From Salticus scenicus (Eukaryota > Arthropoda > Arachnida > Araneae > Salticidae): a stretch of DNA of 64,000 nucleotides. The notes under the pieces are model-generated. The model made no database searches and was not told the origin of the DNA. It saw only the letters and a program-made list of their open reading frames with translations. Below are positions 22,741 to 34,000 of this stretch, in pieces (positions within the stretch are counted from its first letter, which is position 1; each line of letters opens with the position of its first letter). The stretch is from the NCBI GenBank assembly GCA_963930645.1, contig OZ005662.1, positions 5,027,436-5,091,435 on the forward strand, read 5' to 3'. Position numbers and translations under genes: made by a program.

Positions 22741-23169
22741 CTCTAGTACTGCACTGATAATTGGCGACGGTCTGGGTTGGTTGGTTGAGTTTTATGTCGC
22801 ACTAGTGCTGCGCAGAGGGGCAATTGGCGACGGTCTGGGACTCACCCCTAGAGGTGGTCCGGAGACATGCTATCGCAATTTTGATCCTCCACGGAAGGAA
22901 TGACTCTCCCACTTCGGTGACCCCCATAGGTATAATTTTTGATGGGAACATGGAGAACATTGCGGCCACAACAGATTTTACATGCACCAGCCACCATTAG
23001 TGTACACGACGGTCTTTGGCCGGCTCGAGTACCGAACCCGCAATCTTCCAATTACGAGGCTGGCGCTCTACCGACTGGGCTACCGCGGCCCAGGCGACGG
23101 TCTGGTACGCCCCCCTACGGATGGTCCGGAAACATGCCATCACAATTTTGATCCTCCGCGGAAGGAATA
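22741..23169 (-). mobile_element. tRNA-derived SINE, GC-rich, about 430 bp
   Basis: Markedly GC-rich against its surroundings. It contains a tRNA-like head on the minus strand at 23018-23090 and a body with 'attggcgacggtctgg' three times (around 22761, 22821, 23090) plus two copies of 'atcctccrcggaaggaat'. Open frames here are incidental. Confidence 0.7.
23018..23090 (-). other. tRNA-like SINE head, Thr(CGU)-like
   Basis: Minus strand: GGCCG acceptor paired with CGGCC, A-box GGTAGCCCAGTCGGTAGAGC, anticodon loop CTCGTAA, and B-box GGGTTCGGTAC. The stems are imperfect, so this is read as a SINE promoter, not a working tRNA. Confidence 0.6.
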
Positions 23170-23379
23170 ACTAAAAATTAATAATAAAGTTTTTTGAAAG
23201 TTTTCATTATTTGCAATTTTTAAATGACACTTCTAAATGAATTTTTAAATAAAAATTTATACTTATGGAATGTTTTGTTGGCATTTATTCCCTTTGCGAT
23301 TACCAAGTGATATTTGGAAAGTAATTTTAAAACAAAATTTTATACTTATAAAATGTTTTTTTTTTTTATTTTTTATTTT

Positions 23380-23625
23380 ACACTCTGTACGGTAATACAT
23401 GACTGTTTAATATGCAATTGGAGATAGCTGGTTTATTTTAAACTAGATGTCAGTCTTATCCAATTTTTATTATTGTGATACTAGTTATTTTGTAATCCTA
23501 GCTTAGCTAGGCTTTTGATTGCACGTGGTTTTCTACTATGCGGTAAAATATATTTTTTAATATTGTGTACATTATTGAATCAGAGGTTAGGTTGAGTTCT
23601 TGCAAAATGGCACAGGGGTTTGGAA
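23380..23625. mobile_element. Fragment related to the piggyBac-like relic at 43249-44723
   Basis: Aligns in order with 43440-43680: 'caattggagatagctggttt', 'ttttgtaatcctagcttagc', 'aatatattttttaatattg'. No TTAA boundaries resolved. Confidence 0.6.
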
Positions 23626-23679
23626 AGTAATTTTAAAGTGAAATTTTATACTTATAAAAATTTTTTTTACTTCTTACAC

Positions 23680-23822
23680 ACACACACACAGTCAGACATT
23701 TTCTAAAAATGGTCAAATTGTGTTCTACAGCTCTCAAAACATGTAAATCCGTCAAAAACCCGAGGTCGAAAATTTTTACGAATCCAATACTTTCTTCTAC
23801 TGAATATAGAAGAAAGTAAAAA
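23680..23822. repeat. Diverged member of the hairpin-tailed repeat
   Basis: CA repeat, 'ctctcaaaacatgtaaatcc', then hairpin TACTTTCTTCTA ... TAGAAGAAAGTA. The organisation matches 11630-11800. Confidence 0.55.
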
Positions 23823-24069
23823 GTTATTTTAAAGTGAGGTTAGTTGGAGAGAGAAAGAGATAAGAGGTTTCTGACCTCTACTAATTGAAAGAAGGTAGTA
23901 TGTCTGACCTTTTCCCATTTGTAGGGCAAAGAGAAGTTTATTACTTACCCAGTATGAGTAGCCTTGTACCCTCACTTTTAAAAGAATTAAAGTTTTAGTT
24001 TGTTTTAAAAAATAATTTCCTCATTAATAACATCCTTTCGCAGCAGTTATATGGAAATGAAGGAAGGGT

Positions 24070-24649
24070 TAGAACTCCTACATAGATAGGCTGACGCATC
24101 CGCCATTTTCTAGATCACAAGACCGGCTGACTATTTATTATTGGTGATTTTTTGGCAATAAATTGCACGAATAACTCCAGAAAAGGGCACCGCCTGTTTA
24201 ACATTTTCTTCTAATTCAGAAAGAAGGAAAAAATGGATTATAAATTGCAGATGTAACTCGCGGATACCCGCAGCAGGAGCACAACTTTGTAGTGCAAGAT
24301 TTCCCTTATTTTCAACTTATTTCATTTTACTTTCGCAGTTCTTTGACAAATTTAATATGAATGTACTTTTTTTTTTAAAGTTATTGAGTTTTAATTCCTT
24401 TAAAATTAACTTTAAAATTACATTTCTTTTAATGTGAAGGGTTGCAGTTTTGAGAATGTTGGCGATGTTCTTAAAGTTGCCAACTTGTTTGTTTTGTGAT
24501 AAGAAGTTCTAGCTCAAATGATCTGTGTAGAAGTTTAAAGGCGATAACAACACTAATCAGGTAACCAAGCTTTTTCTTCTGCCAACGTTTTCCTAGATGG
24601 GCTAGAAAATGGCAGACATTGCGCCAGCTCGTATCATATAGGAACCTTA
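24070..24649. mobile_element. MITE, about 580 bp, imperfect TIRs
   Basis: The left end TAGAACTCCTACATAGATAG ... CCATTTTCTAG is mirrored at the right end CTAGAAAATGGC ... TCATATAGGAACCTTA. Target duplication not resolved. Confidence 0.65.
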
Positions 24650-24659
24650 GTAGAGGGTA

Positions 24660-25710
24660 TTCCCTCATACAATGGAATTGAAATTTCTTATTCATATGTT
24701 ACACAAATACTTTGAATTGTATATGGTACATTTAGCATTAAGATGTCAATGCACTGCGTTCAATGAGTTTCGATTTTAGAAATGGTATTTGAATAAATTT
24801 GCACTGCTAAAATTATAATGAAATTCACATTTGTGATTCTAAAAAAATGTTTTTAATACAATATGAGACATTTAACTTTAAGATTTACAGGGTCGCAAAA
24901 TATTTAGGTAGATTAAGGATTACAAGTAAAAAATGTTGAGATTGACTTCCTATTTGTTTTCAGCGTTTTCAGTACTTTCAAACAATGCCTAAGAGTAATT
25001 ATGAATTCAATGTCTTTCTGTTCGCCTGTCTGTTTATTGTATGATCACGTTCACAAAGTATAATGAAGGTAAAACAATGAAATGTGTTCGTACAGTGGGG
25101 GGAAACTGTTAATAATCTACTTATACGACTGTTAAATAAAATCTGTATAATAGTTGTGTATGAAACAAATGTGTATAATGTGTGCTCCAATAGTATATGT
25201 AAATTACGTTGTGTTTCGAAAAATATAATGAACTCGTTATTATTATTACTATTTTATTTATTTATTATTATTATTTTTTCATAAGCCGCAAAGTTAAAAT
25301 TGAAAAATAAAGGTTGAAGCATAAAAATAAAGGTTCGATTCTGCTAACACAGTGCCTATCTACATATTTAAATTTTCAGCATTTTAATAACTGTTATTAA
25401 TTTGATTGATATCTGACATTTAGTGCCTAACAGGTTCCTGGTAGAATCTATAGCCACTGACGGGGAAAACATATCAATGAACACTAGAGTGAGGACTGAC
25501 ATACGGACAGATGAATCAAAATCATGAACTATTTCCAGCCTTGTTTGAAAGTCCTAATGATTGATTTTTTAAGAAAAAAATAATAAAATATCCGTAAATT
25601 AAATACTAAGTAATTTATTTGATAATTAACAAAACAGATATATTCGCTATGTTTGGTATATACAGAATGACTCAAGAATGTCCAACACATTTTATAAATT
25701 AATATAGAAA
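24660..25710. other. Intronic AT-rich stretch, nothing recognised
   Basis: TTA-rich run near 25235-25280. No supported gene. Confidence 0.45.
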
Positions 25711-25716
25711 AAAATA

Positions 25717-26884
25717 CAGTAGAGCGCCGATTATCCGGATTGAGTCCGATCCGGTTAACGAAAAATCCAGATAATTGGACAACTTATAAAACTTCCAAGT
25801 CAATGTGTTTTAGGTAACTTCCATTCACACTTTTTCGAGGCTTAGGACTGGCAATTGTAATAGTGACTATTTATTACAAATCGCCAATTTAAAAGTTAAT
25901 TTTTTTAATTTTATTTTCTAAAAAAATGGTACAAATTTTTACATAAAAGCTCACATAGAAATTACTTAATATTACAGTATAGTATTACATATTTAAAAAA
26001 CAATTTATTGTGATGGTAAAAAGAAATTCTTGAGAGTCTTCCGCTTCATAGAAGACATTCTTTTTTCAGCAGCCATATCCCTTAATCTTTTTAATGTAGA
26101 AAATGATACAGCAATCAGGAAACGAATTCCTACCCTCTAATTCTTGGAAAAAGAAAAATCCTAATCCTTTCACTCAGCCTTTTCCACTCTCCTCCATAGA
26201 CCTTATATAGATAGACTCCGCATCCCCCCTTATTATCTGTCTGCGACATGAAGTAGCTTCCCTAGTGAAATTATCACATGATGCAGACCAGGAGAGAGAG
26301 ACGAGAATGAATATGATGTGATTTTTCCATAGGAAAGAAAGTAGTTTTGAGTATTTTAATTTCTGTATTGTACACACACTTTTTATTTAAGCCTTTAGAT
26401 TTATGCATCGTTGGAAAGCTAAAATGTCATAGATTAATTATAAAATAATTCTTTTGTGAAAAACCATTCTGAAGGGGAGAATTTTTTGTTTGAATTCTTA
26501 CAATAATAAGTGCTTTCTTATGGTAGAATCTCCCTCAACTCTGTCACGTGACATACGGCGCTGACCGCAAAGGATGAAGGTTTCAGATTACACCCTCATG
26601 TTGAAGACATTCACTATAATGGGAAGTCCTATTGGTGGCGTAGTCTATATATATATAAGATCTATGCTCTCCTCCCTCACTTGAACCGTGCGGAAGAAAG
26701 CGGGTGGAGGGGGCGGCCGTCTTCAAAGAATCTAAAAATAAAAACTGATTTTTGTGGGATTTTTTTTTTATTTATTTATTTTTTTGGTTGGGGGGGGGGG
26801 GGGGGGGAAGACCTGGAAAGAAAAAAAAAATGCTCCTTGATCGATCCAGTTAATTGGACATTCCGGATAATCGGCGCTCTACTG
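25717..26884. mobile_element. Pogo/Tigger-type element with a nested MITE
   Basis: The ends are CAGTAGAGCGCCGATTATCC and GATAATCGGCGCTCTACTG, TA at 25715-25716 and 26885-26886. The nested 472-bp MITE splits it. The remaining interior encodes nothing recognisable. Confidence 0.82.
26195..26666. mobile_element. 472-bp MITE with CATAGACCTTATATAGATAG ends, copy 2
   Basis: Flanked by a perfect 8-bp duplication CTCTCCTC (26187-26194, 26667-26674). Inverted relative to copy 1. Nested in the pogo/Tigger-type element 25717-26884. Confidence 0.88.
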
Positions 26885-26889
26885 TAATT

Positions 26890-27660
26890 GACATACAAGA
26901 GTGCACTTTGTGCTGGAATGCTTCTCATTATGAAATATTTGTTTAAGGAAATAAAATGTTTAGCTTCAGCTTTTAATCATAGATAGTGCTGTACATTAAA
27001 AATAGTAGCAAAAGCGTAAAATAAATAAATAAATAAAAATGAGGCAGGCACTTAAAAGGCATTCCTGATTTGAAATTTATTACAATATTTCACTATGCAC
27101 GCACCTGTAGCTCAAATTACATCCAAATTCTAATATAATTGAATCAACTAAATGCTTCTGCATTATGCGCATACTTGCCAACCATCTCATTATGAACCGT
27201 ACAATTTTCAGTACCCCCCCCCCCCTTTTTTTTTTCACACCAATAATTTTTTAGAGTAATTTTAGTCTTATTTAATCGTAACACCATTTGGGGAGAATAA
27301 CTCCAAACATATAGTGGTGTGAGAAAAGGGGCGTTTTTTCAGAGGGCGTTAACAATTCTAAGGTTATTAATGAGATGGTTGGCAAGTATGTATGCGAGTT
27401 CTAATTATTATTATTATTTTTTTTTCTGTAATTTCTTTTCTGTTTTTAAGGTACAGTGCAATTTACAAGCAAAACTTTAAACTTTTCTATTTATTTTTTG
27501 TTTAAAGAACATTTTTGATCGTAACAATCCTTTTAGTACAAACCACATTCTCATACATCCATTATTTGGTTTTACGTTAAAGTTTGAAGTATGTGAGACA
27601 TTATTAGAAAATTCTTTTTTAATTAGCTTTACATTTATTCTTCTGTTTATTTTTATTGTT
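26890..27660. other. Intronic stretch before block E
   Basis: A C-run near 27215 and two inverted blocks ('cttgccaaccatctcattatg' at 27176, 'tgagatggttggcaagtatg' at 27371) mark a small MITE of about 210 bp (27176-27391). No gene. Confidence 0.5.
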
Positions 27661-27666
27661 GTACAG

Positions 27667-28256
27667 GAAAGAAGCTGGTTGAAAAGGAATTTAAAAAGAA
27701 ACAGGCTCAATGTCACAGTAATAGAATCAACGAAAAACAAACATCAGTCAAAAAGCTTTCCGAAGAAACATTTAAGGAAAAGGAAAGTGAAAATCATTTG
27801 TCTGTAGACAAGTTCTTCGATGTAGAGAAACAAACAACTGCTGATTCCATAAAATGTAAAATCTATAAAGAAAATATAAATGAAGAATACATCTCAAAAC
27901 AAACGGATTACCCTGCTGAAGATTTTGAAATGAAAGTTGAAAAAGATTTAAATGAAAATGAAGAATTTAAAGAAAATTATAATAAAAACTTCTCTTTAAA
28001 AAGAAATGAATTAAATGAAGGTTTAGAAATGGAAAATTTGGAAGAAAATGAAAGTTACAATACAAAAGAAAACTCAAATGAAAGTTTTACATTCGCAGAA
28101 AACTACGAAAATACTTCAAATGAAAATTTTATCAGTAATTTAGGAAAATATGTCTACCAAATATTCAACTGGTGCCTGGACAGTAGTTTAGATTGTGGAA
28201 TGAATCATCCAAATAATTACTGGCATAACCTTTCAAGTACTTTAACTCGTAATTAA
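27667..28256 (+). CDS. Kinase-like block E: acidic Asn-rich C-terminal tail
   Basis: TTGTACAG acceptor at 27666; phase 1 matches block D (GGA junction codon). About 195 codons, Glu/Asn/Lys-rich with repeated ENE and NENF-like motifs, low complexity and probably disordered. It ends with a more ordered stretch (GKYVYQIFNWCLDSS) and TAA. A tail of this kind has no family I recognise. The long open frame, exact phase match and downstream AATAAA support it as the terminal exon. Confidence 0.68.
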
Positions 28257-28351
28257 TGGAATGGTGGATTGCATACATAAGTATTAAAATTTTAACTGGC
28301 CTATATATGAAAAGAGCATTAATTGTTTATGAAAAATAATCATCTTTTAAA

Positions 28352-28357
28352 AATAAA
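28352..28357 (+). terminator. Likely polyadenylation signal of the kinase-like gene
   Basis: AATAAA about 96 nt after the stop at 28256, the first canonical hexamer downstream. It lies directly before a minisatellite block. Confidence 0.5.
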
Positions 28358-28374
28358 TAAACTTAACTTAAAAT

Positions 28375-28434
28375 GAAACTTAATCGTTTTTTCCAGATAA
28401 AAATAGGGCCCAGATGTAAATAGATTAGCACTTG

Positions 28435-28465
<31 letters not shown>

Positions 28466-29135
28466 TGGAAGTCCAGAATTTTGTTTGACATATCAGCCAA
28501 GAGAAAAATGGATAAAATGCACAAATAATCATCCATTAAAAATAATAATAATAATAATAATAATAAAGTTAAATTTCTTTTAACAAGATACATAATTGCT
28601 TTGTTCAGATAAAAAAATAGAGTCAAAATATAAATAGGTAAGCTTTTTTTTTTTTTTGTGTGTGTGTGTGTGTGTGTCTCACTAAAAAAATTTATAAAAT
28701 ATAGAATCCAGAATTTTGTCTGACACATCGGTTGAGAGAATAATAGATAAGAGCTCCCGAAGAAATAGGGCCCAAATGTAAATAAATTAGCATTACCCCC
28801 CCCCCCCCCCCTTTTTTTTATGTTGTCTTAAAAAAATTCACAAAAAAATACAAAACACAAGGCCAGAATTTTGTTTGACATTTTGGCCGAGTGAATAATG
28901 GATAAGAGCTTTCAAAAATTTAATAAATAATCAATTACTTAAACAAAAATAATAATAAACTTGTTTTAACGAGATATATAATCGCTTTATTCAGATAAAA
29001 ATAGGGCCCAGATGTAGCTTAGTATTTTTTTTTTTTTTTTTTTTTTTCTGTCTTAAAAAAAATTCATAAAAAAATACAAAACAAGTCCAGAAATTTGTCC
29101 GACATATCGGCCGAGAGAGGAATGGATAAGAGCTC
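28375..29135. repeat. Minisatellite, four diverged units of about 200 bp
   Basis: Each unit carries 'agataaaaatagggcccaga', a homopolymer or microsatellite (poly-A, TG, poly-C, poly-T), 'ccagaattttgt(t/c)tgaca' and 'gagagaataatggataagagc'. It begins just past the polyadenylation signal of the kinase-like gene. Confidence 0.75.
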
Positions 29136-29239
29136 CTGATAATCCATAAATGAGAGACATTTATTTTTAAAATAAAGCCCTTATGTGTAGAGAATGCTTG
29201 CTTTCTTTCAAGAAAACTGTACTGAACCCAGCCATTACA

Positions 29240-29640
29240 TTTCTAACGAGTTAAGGCCCGCCCCTCTGTCCTGTATTCGAGGCCTCCGTAGTGCAAAAAT
29301 AAAGCAAGATAATGCACGACCGCAAGTTGTTTGTATTGTTCGGACCTTCTTTGATACAGAATGCTATCGACTGTTGCTCTGGCAAGCGCATTCACCTGAT
29401 TTCGCACCAATGAAAATGACTGTTTAATCGTTGAAAAGTGACTGCCCCCCCCCCCCCCCCCAGTACTCACCAGTAACTTTGATCGATGAATTGTGGCATC
29501 GTGTTAAAACATCATGAAGTGCTCTACCCGTACATGTCATCCAATGGCTGTTCGATTCAATGCCTAGGCAGATATGTGCTGTTATTGCTCACAGAGGTCG
29601 CTGCTTTATGTACTGTTTTCTGAGTACATATTACTCCAAA
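29240..29640 (+). pseudogene. Tc1/mariner transposase relic (C-terminal part)
   Basis: The fragment KQDNARPQVVCIVRTFFDTE followed by RLLLWQAHSPDFAP matches the Tc1-type core 'QDNARPH...RTFFxxxxxxxLPWPARSPDLSPIE' with the second catalytic Asp (QDNARP) present. The frame then stops, a C-run intervenes, and the continuation is broken by stops. Only the C-terminal third is left. Confidence 0.8.
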
Positions 29641-29749
29641 TTTCCTGAAATTTTAATCAATTGTTCTTCCTGCTATAATGTATGCGTCCAACAAATTTCA
29701 TTCCGTAATTATCATTCCTTCTTGGTGTAGCAATTTTAATGGCCAGTAG

Positions 29750-30334
29750 CAGGGTTTAAACTGCCATTAGTTTTTTTTAGCATTTTGCTAAAAGGTATCA
29801 TATTTTGCTAAAACAAGTCGGTCAGAATTTCGCTAAAAAGCTAAAACTGGATAACTGTATAAAATATCTCTATATAATAATTCAGATTTTTTTTTTTTTG
29901 TGGGAATCCTTATTTATATAGTAATTTGGATTTATTTTTAATTTTCAATGATTGAATTTAAATGCAAAAATATTTAAAAGTATGTTAGAATTCAGAATTT
30001 GCTTCAAAGAAGCATTTTTAGCACTAGTATTTCACCACTACACTTTACTTGATTTTTAAATTGCTTTTTCATTTTACACATATGATATGAATACCTCTTT
30101 TTTTATTGATAAAATCAAAACATAGTTTCCCTGATTCATATTTTTAAAGTCACAAATATGGATGCTTGGTTAAAATCATCCATGAACAAAAGGAATAGAA
30201 AACAAAACTGAGGATAAAAAAGCTAAGTAAAAGAAATCAATGGTATCCAAAGAATTAACTTTCAAAAAAGCTAAAATAGTGCTTGCCTATTTTCGCTAAA
30301 ATGCTAAAGTAATTTTTTTGCCAGGTTAAACCCT
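29750..30334. mobile_element. hAT-type MITE, 585 bp
   Basis: The ends are CAGGGTTTAAACTGCC and GCCAGGTTAAACCCT, with an 8-bp duplication GCCAGTAG (29742-29749, 30335-30342). CAGGG ends plus 8-bp TSD are hAT hallmarks. The subterminal motif 'gctaaaa' is repeated many times at both ends. Confidence 0.85.
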
Positions 30335-30637
30335 GCCAGTAGTGTAGTTACACTTTACTCTTCGATGGATGAAGGAAAAGTACAGCATGAAAGCTGATGC
30401 AGTATACCCCCCCCCCCACCTTTCTTTTTACCTAATGAAGAATTATGTTAAATTATTTAGATCTGTGGTAATTTTTGAGTGATCTTGAATTTTATGGTGA
30501 TAGCTAACAATGTTATTTTTCATCAGAGAAATAATTAATTTTCAATATTAACATTTAAAATGATAACTGGTGAAAGTTAAATTTTTTTTTTAAAAAACTT
30601 AGAAACTGAAAAAAATACCCAAGTATAAGATCATTCT

Positions 30638-30643
30638 TTTATT
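30638..30643 (-). terminator. Likely PREB polyadenylation signal
   Basis: TTTATT on the plus strand reads AATAAA on the minus strand about 155 nt after the PREB stop codon. It is the first canonical hexamer I see downstream. Placement is inference in an AT-rich background. Confidence 0.5.
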
Positions 30644-30798
30644 TCGTCAATTATACATACAATTGATTATTCTGTTTACAATTCTATATCACTTTAAATA
30701 AAATCACTTTGTTAAACTCCATTCAAATAAAATACATACATAAAATATAAAATTTATACATTAAAACATTAAAATAGATCACATATCATAGGGCGAAA

Positions 30799-31044
30799 TC
30801 ATAGATTCAAATAGTCCATAAGTACAAACACAAGAAACAGTGTCAAAATAAACAGTGTTATTAAAGTGAGTAATGACATTGATGAACGATTTGGAATGTG
30901 ATGAACAATAATGTGATTGTCCACAGACACACTAATTAGTGATGCTTCGTGACCACCAGTGATCCGTCGTGATTCCTCAGAAGAAGGTAAAAAGTTTATA
31001 GATGTAACGAAAATCCCATGCACATTGTCAAAATTATGAATGCA
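30799..31044 (-). CDS. PREB: PREB exon 8 (membrane anchor, stop)
   Basis: TTCCAG acceptor, then CIHNFDNVHGIFVTSINFLP, a Ser/His-rich strand region and a hydrophobic segment (LLTLITLFILTLFLVFVL) followed by MDYLNL and TGA. The single C-terminal segment matches the ER anchor of metazoan PREB; the very short lumenal tail is typical. Confidence 0.95.
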   Translation of the reverse strand, partial: CIHNFDNVHGIFVTSINFLPSSEESRRITGGHEASLISVSVDNHIIVHHIPNRSSMSLLTLITLFILTLFLVFVLMDYLNL

Positions 31045-34000
31045 CTGGAATTAAAAAAAAAAACATTAAGGCAAGGTTTAAACAGTAAATAGTTATCATT
31101 ATCAAGAATCATTTTAGAAAAGATTTGTAATTAAATGTCTATCTGCAGGAACATAAATCATTTCATAATGGGCTCTTCCCAGAGTTGTCTGTTCAATCAC
31201 ATGATATAGAAAAAGAAAGAAGTGAATTCTGAGAAGCAAATACAGTTAAATATTGTTCTTAAGAACAAAAGTATTAATATTTAATACAAAATAAAAGTAA
31301 TATTGTGCATCTGTAAACAGCAGAACAATTGCATATTAAGTTTAATAATTTTTAAAAAACACTTTATATGTTTATTTTCACAAGAAAGAATTGATTTTTG
31401 TATGTTGTAGTGTAACTGTTACATTAACTGATCTAGCAATAAACAGTGGAATGTTTATGGATTATAACTTGTAATTAATTAAAAATGTTTTAAGTTAAAT
31501 TTAATTGTGTGAAGGTGTTGCAAAAAGTTAATTAACTTAGCTACTGGCCGAAATGTCTTTACACCGTAGGATTTTGCACTGTTAATGATATAAGTAGAAA
31601 AAATCAGAGAACTTAATATGTTCTCCATCAATATTAATAACAAATATAAACTAAATGATGATTGTAAATATATACAGCAAACAAAAGATGAATAATGATA
31701 TAAAATGTATTAAAAATTATGATTTATAAAAAAATAACACAGATTAAATCGAATTGATCAAAAATAAGAATAGAAAATGTGTTATTTTAACAATCGCTAT
31801 AGATATAAAAAACTTCATCTCTAGAACAATAAACTTTCGATTATCTGTAAACTGAATATGCACATTGCTGATTATTTGCAGGTGCGAGAAAAAGGAGGGA
31901 TAAAATAAAGTACAGTATTGAGAAAGGTGTTTTCTAAACAAAAACAAGTGATTGCTTTTTTTTTTTTTTTTTTTAATGTAAACATGAAATTTTTAGATAA
32001 ATGGGAGTGTAAGGTTTTTTTTTTTTTTTTTTAAATACTAACTATGTGAAAAATGCCAGAGTTGGGAACTGAACCTGGGCACTCTGCTTACTATGCAGAT
32101 GCTTTACCCCTGAGCCACCCTGGCTGACAATCAGCTCAGTATTTCTCACATATTAACAGCAGAGTGCTCATTCCCGACTCTGGCATTTTTTACATAGTTA
32201 GTATAAAAAATCAACCTTACACTCCAATTTATCTAAATGAATTTTCATGGTTGATGAATAAAATTTATAAAGAAATTTGTCACTTTTGCTTTTTTTTTTT
32301 TTTTTTTTTTTTGTACAGTACAGTAAATACTGTTTAATTTAGTGCACAAATTAGCTTACATATTGTATCTTGGCTTCATTGTAACTATAATTTTTGTTTA
32401 TTGTTTTTATATTGTTTACTACATAAAATACAAGCATTTTTACTATATTGTGAATATTTTCAATGTTTTATACAATACAATCACATTTTTGATCTAAAAA
32501 AATTTTTTTTAATCTCATTTGCCCACTATTTTAAGCCTTTTTGCAGTTTATATGCGATTTGCATTATTAGCAGAACTCATGCCACTGAATTCAGCAGATA
32601 GTCAGGAGTTAACTGTATACTGCATTAATACCCAAGATATATAAATTTATTCGTACTCAAGCTAAGAAGTCAATTTTTACTCTATGCCATTAAGATGAGA
32701 TTCATCTCACATTTCTAATAAATGTTATATTCAAACTTTTTGTTATTGCAGTGAAACTTCTCTAAAAGACAACCTCTATTGAAAGGCCTCCTCACCCCTT
32801 TCAGGGCCAGTTTTTTCTCACAAAACTTAACACTAATTTACCTCTATTCAAGACCCATGTACAATATGTACCTCTTAGAAATCATATTTTGTGACAGCAG
32901 TTACTTTTTTATTAACTTGAACTGGTCACAGTCCATCTATTACTGAAGTTAATTACTCCATGTATAGAAAAAAGAAGTCAGTGTTTAGACTTCATATTAT
33001 ATACTTAAGAGCTACTTCAAGCTCGGAAAAAAAAAGAATTTTGTCTCATACTATTATTAATAAATTTAAACGCAATAGCTTTAATGGATAATGTTGCCTT
33101 TCAATAGCAAAATAAAAGTTATTAAATATAGTTAAAATTAAATGTTAAAAGCTAAAATTAGTATTTGCCACCAGAAAACTTAATTGAAATTTTAAAGAGA
33201 AACCTGTTTTCTATTCAAAAATGATACTAAGCTGAAAAACTTTCTTGGAAACAAAATCACTGCTAAAAAGCTTTTGAAATTCAAACAAAATTTTAAATTA
33301 TTAGAAGGCTATAAAGACAAATATGTCTGAGTTTTCTCACCCCTCCCCCTCCCCCTCACATAAGTAAAAACAGTAGCTTCAAAATAAATAAAAATAGCAA
33401 ACTTACTTGTAAACTAAATGCAATGTAAATTTTTATGCTTCCAGTTTGAGTGCCAAGTGCCAAAAAATGTCCATTATCACTAGTAGAAAAGGAAAAAATA
33501 TGTAATTATATAAAACAATAATTATTATAAGTAAAATAAACAGAAGTTGGACAACTTTTAAAAAATGAATAAAATATATTTCAATTAAAAAATAATAATA
33601 AATAAATATTAAATGAATTCAGTTTAAACTAATAGGACTCAAATTTAATTGAAAAGTCAATCTTAAAACAGCAAATAATTAATCAATTCAATTTTGTAAT
33701 CTATAAAAAGGATTAACTAGATAGATCATTTGCAGTAAAAGATAAAGTAGCATTTATAAATTTATCTCCTTTGTCCTTTATAATTTTATGTTTCACCTTT
33801 TCTAAGCGCAAATACTTTACATTTTGTTACTTCAAGTGACAAATCTTATATGATAAAAATACTTTTTCAATATCTGTGTAACTCTGAATTACCTGTAGAT
33901 ATTTATGAACAACTGGGGAGGGGGGGGAGCTTATCAGTGTGGCAGAGAATTTCTGCTCTCTAATTTGGTGGATGGGAGATACCGAGTTTATCCCATGTCA

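Larger units (their letters stand above)
2990..28256 (+). pseudogene. Divergent protein-kinase-like gene, possible pseudogene (5 exon blocks)
   Basis: Blocks: 2990-3217 (N-lobe), 3596-3899 (hinge to degenerate DFG), 18159-18534 (activation loop to subdomain X, interrupted by a hAT-like element), 22438-22642 (subdomain XI), 27667-28256 (tail and stop). Kinase marks seen: GKFG in a degenerate Gly-rich loop, FSIK (ATP lysine), YILPLMD strand, CNLNAANVLL in place of HRDLAARNVLL, YGF in place of DFG, CPPEVF in place of APE, DVWSL, and NPISRPTCNELL (subdomain XI Arg). The catalytic Asp is Asn and the DFG Asp is Tyr, so if translated it is probably a pseudokinase. Layout is closest to tyrosine-kinase or tyrosine-kinase-like folds; I cannot name a subfamily. 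Phases join A-B (1), B-C (2), C-D (0), D-E (1). The hAT insertion in block C brings an in-frame TAA (18244-18246), so the present allele may be non-functional. The 5' end is missing: block A needs an upstream exon ending in phase 1. Confidence 0.72.

Noticed and set aside
22802..23170. GC-rich overlapping open frames
   Set aside because: They fall in a tRNA-derived SINE; both strands are open because the sequence is GC-rich.
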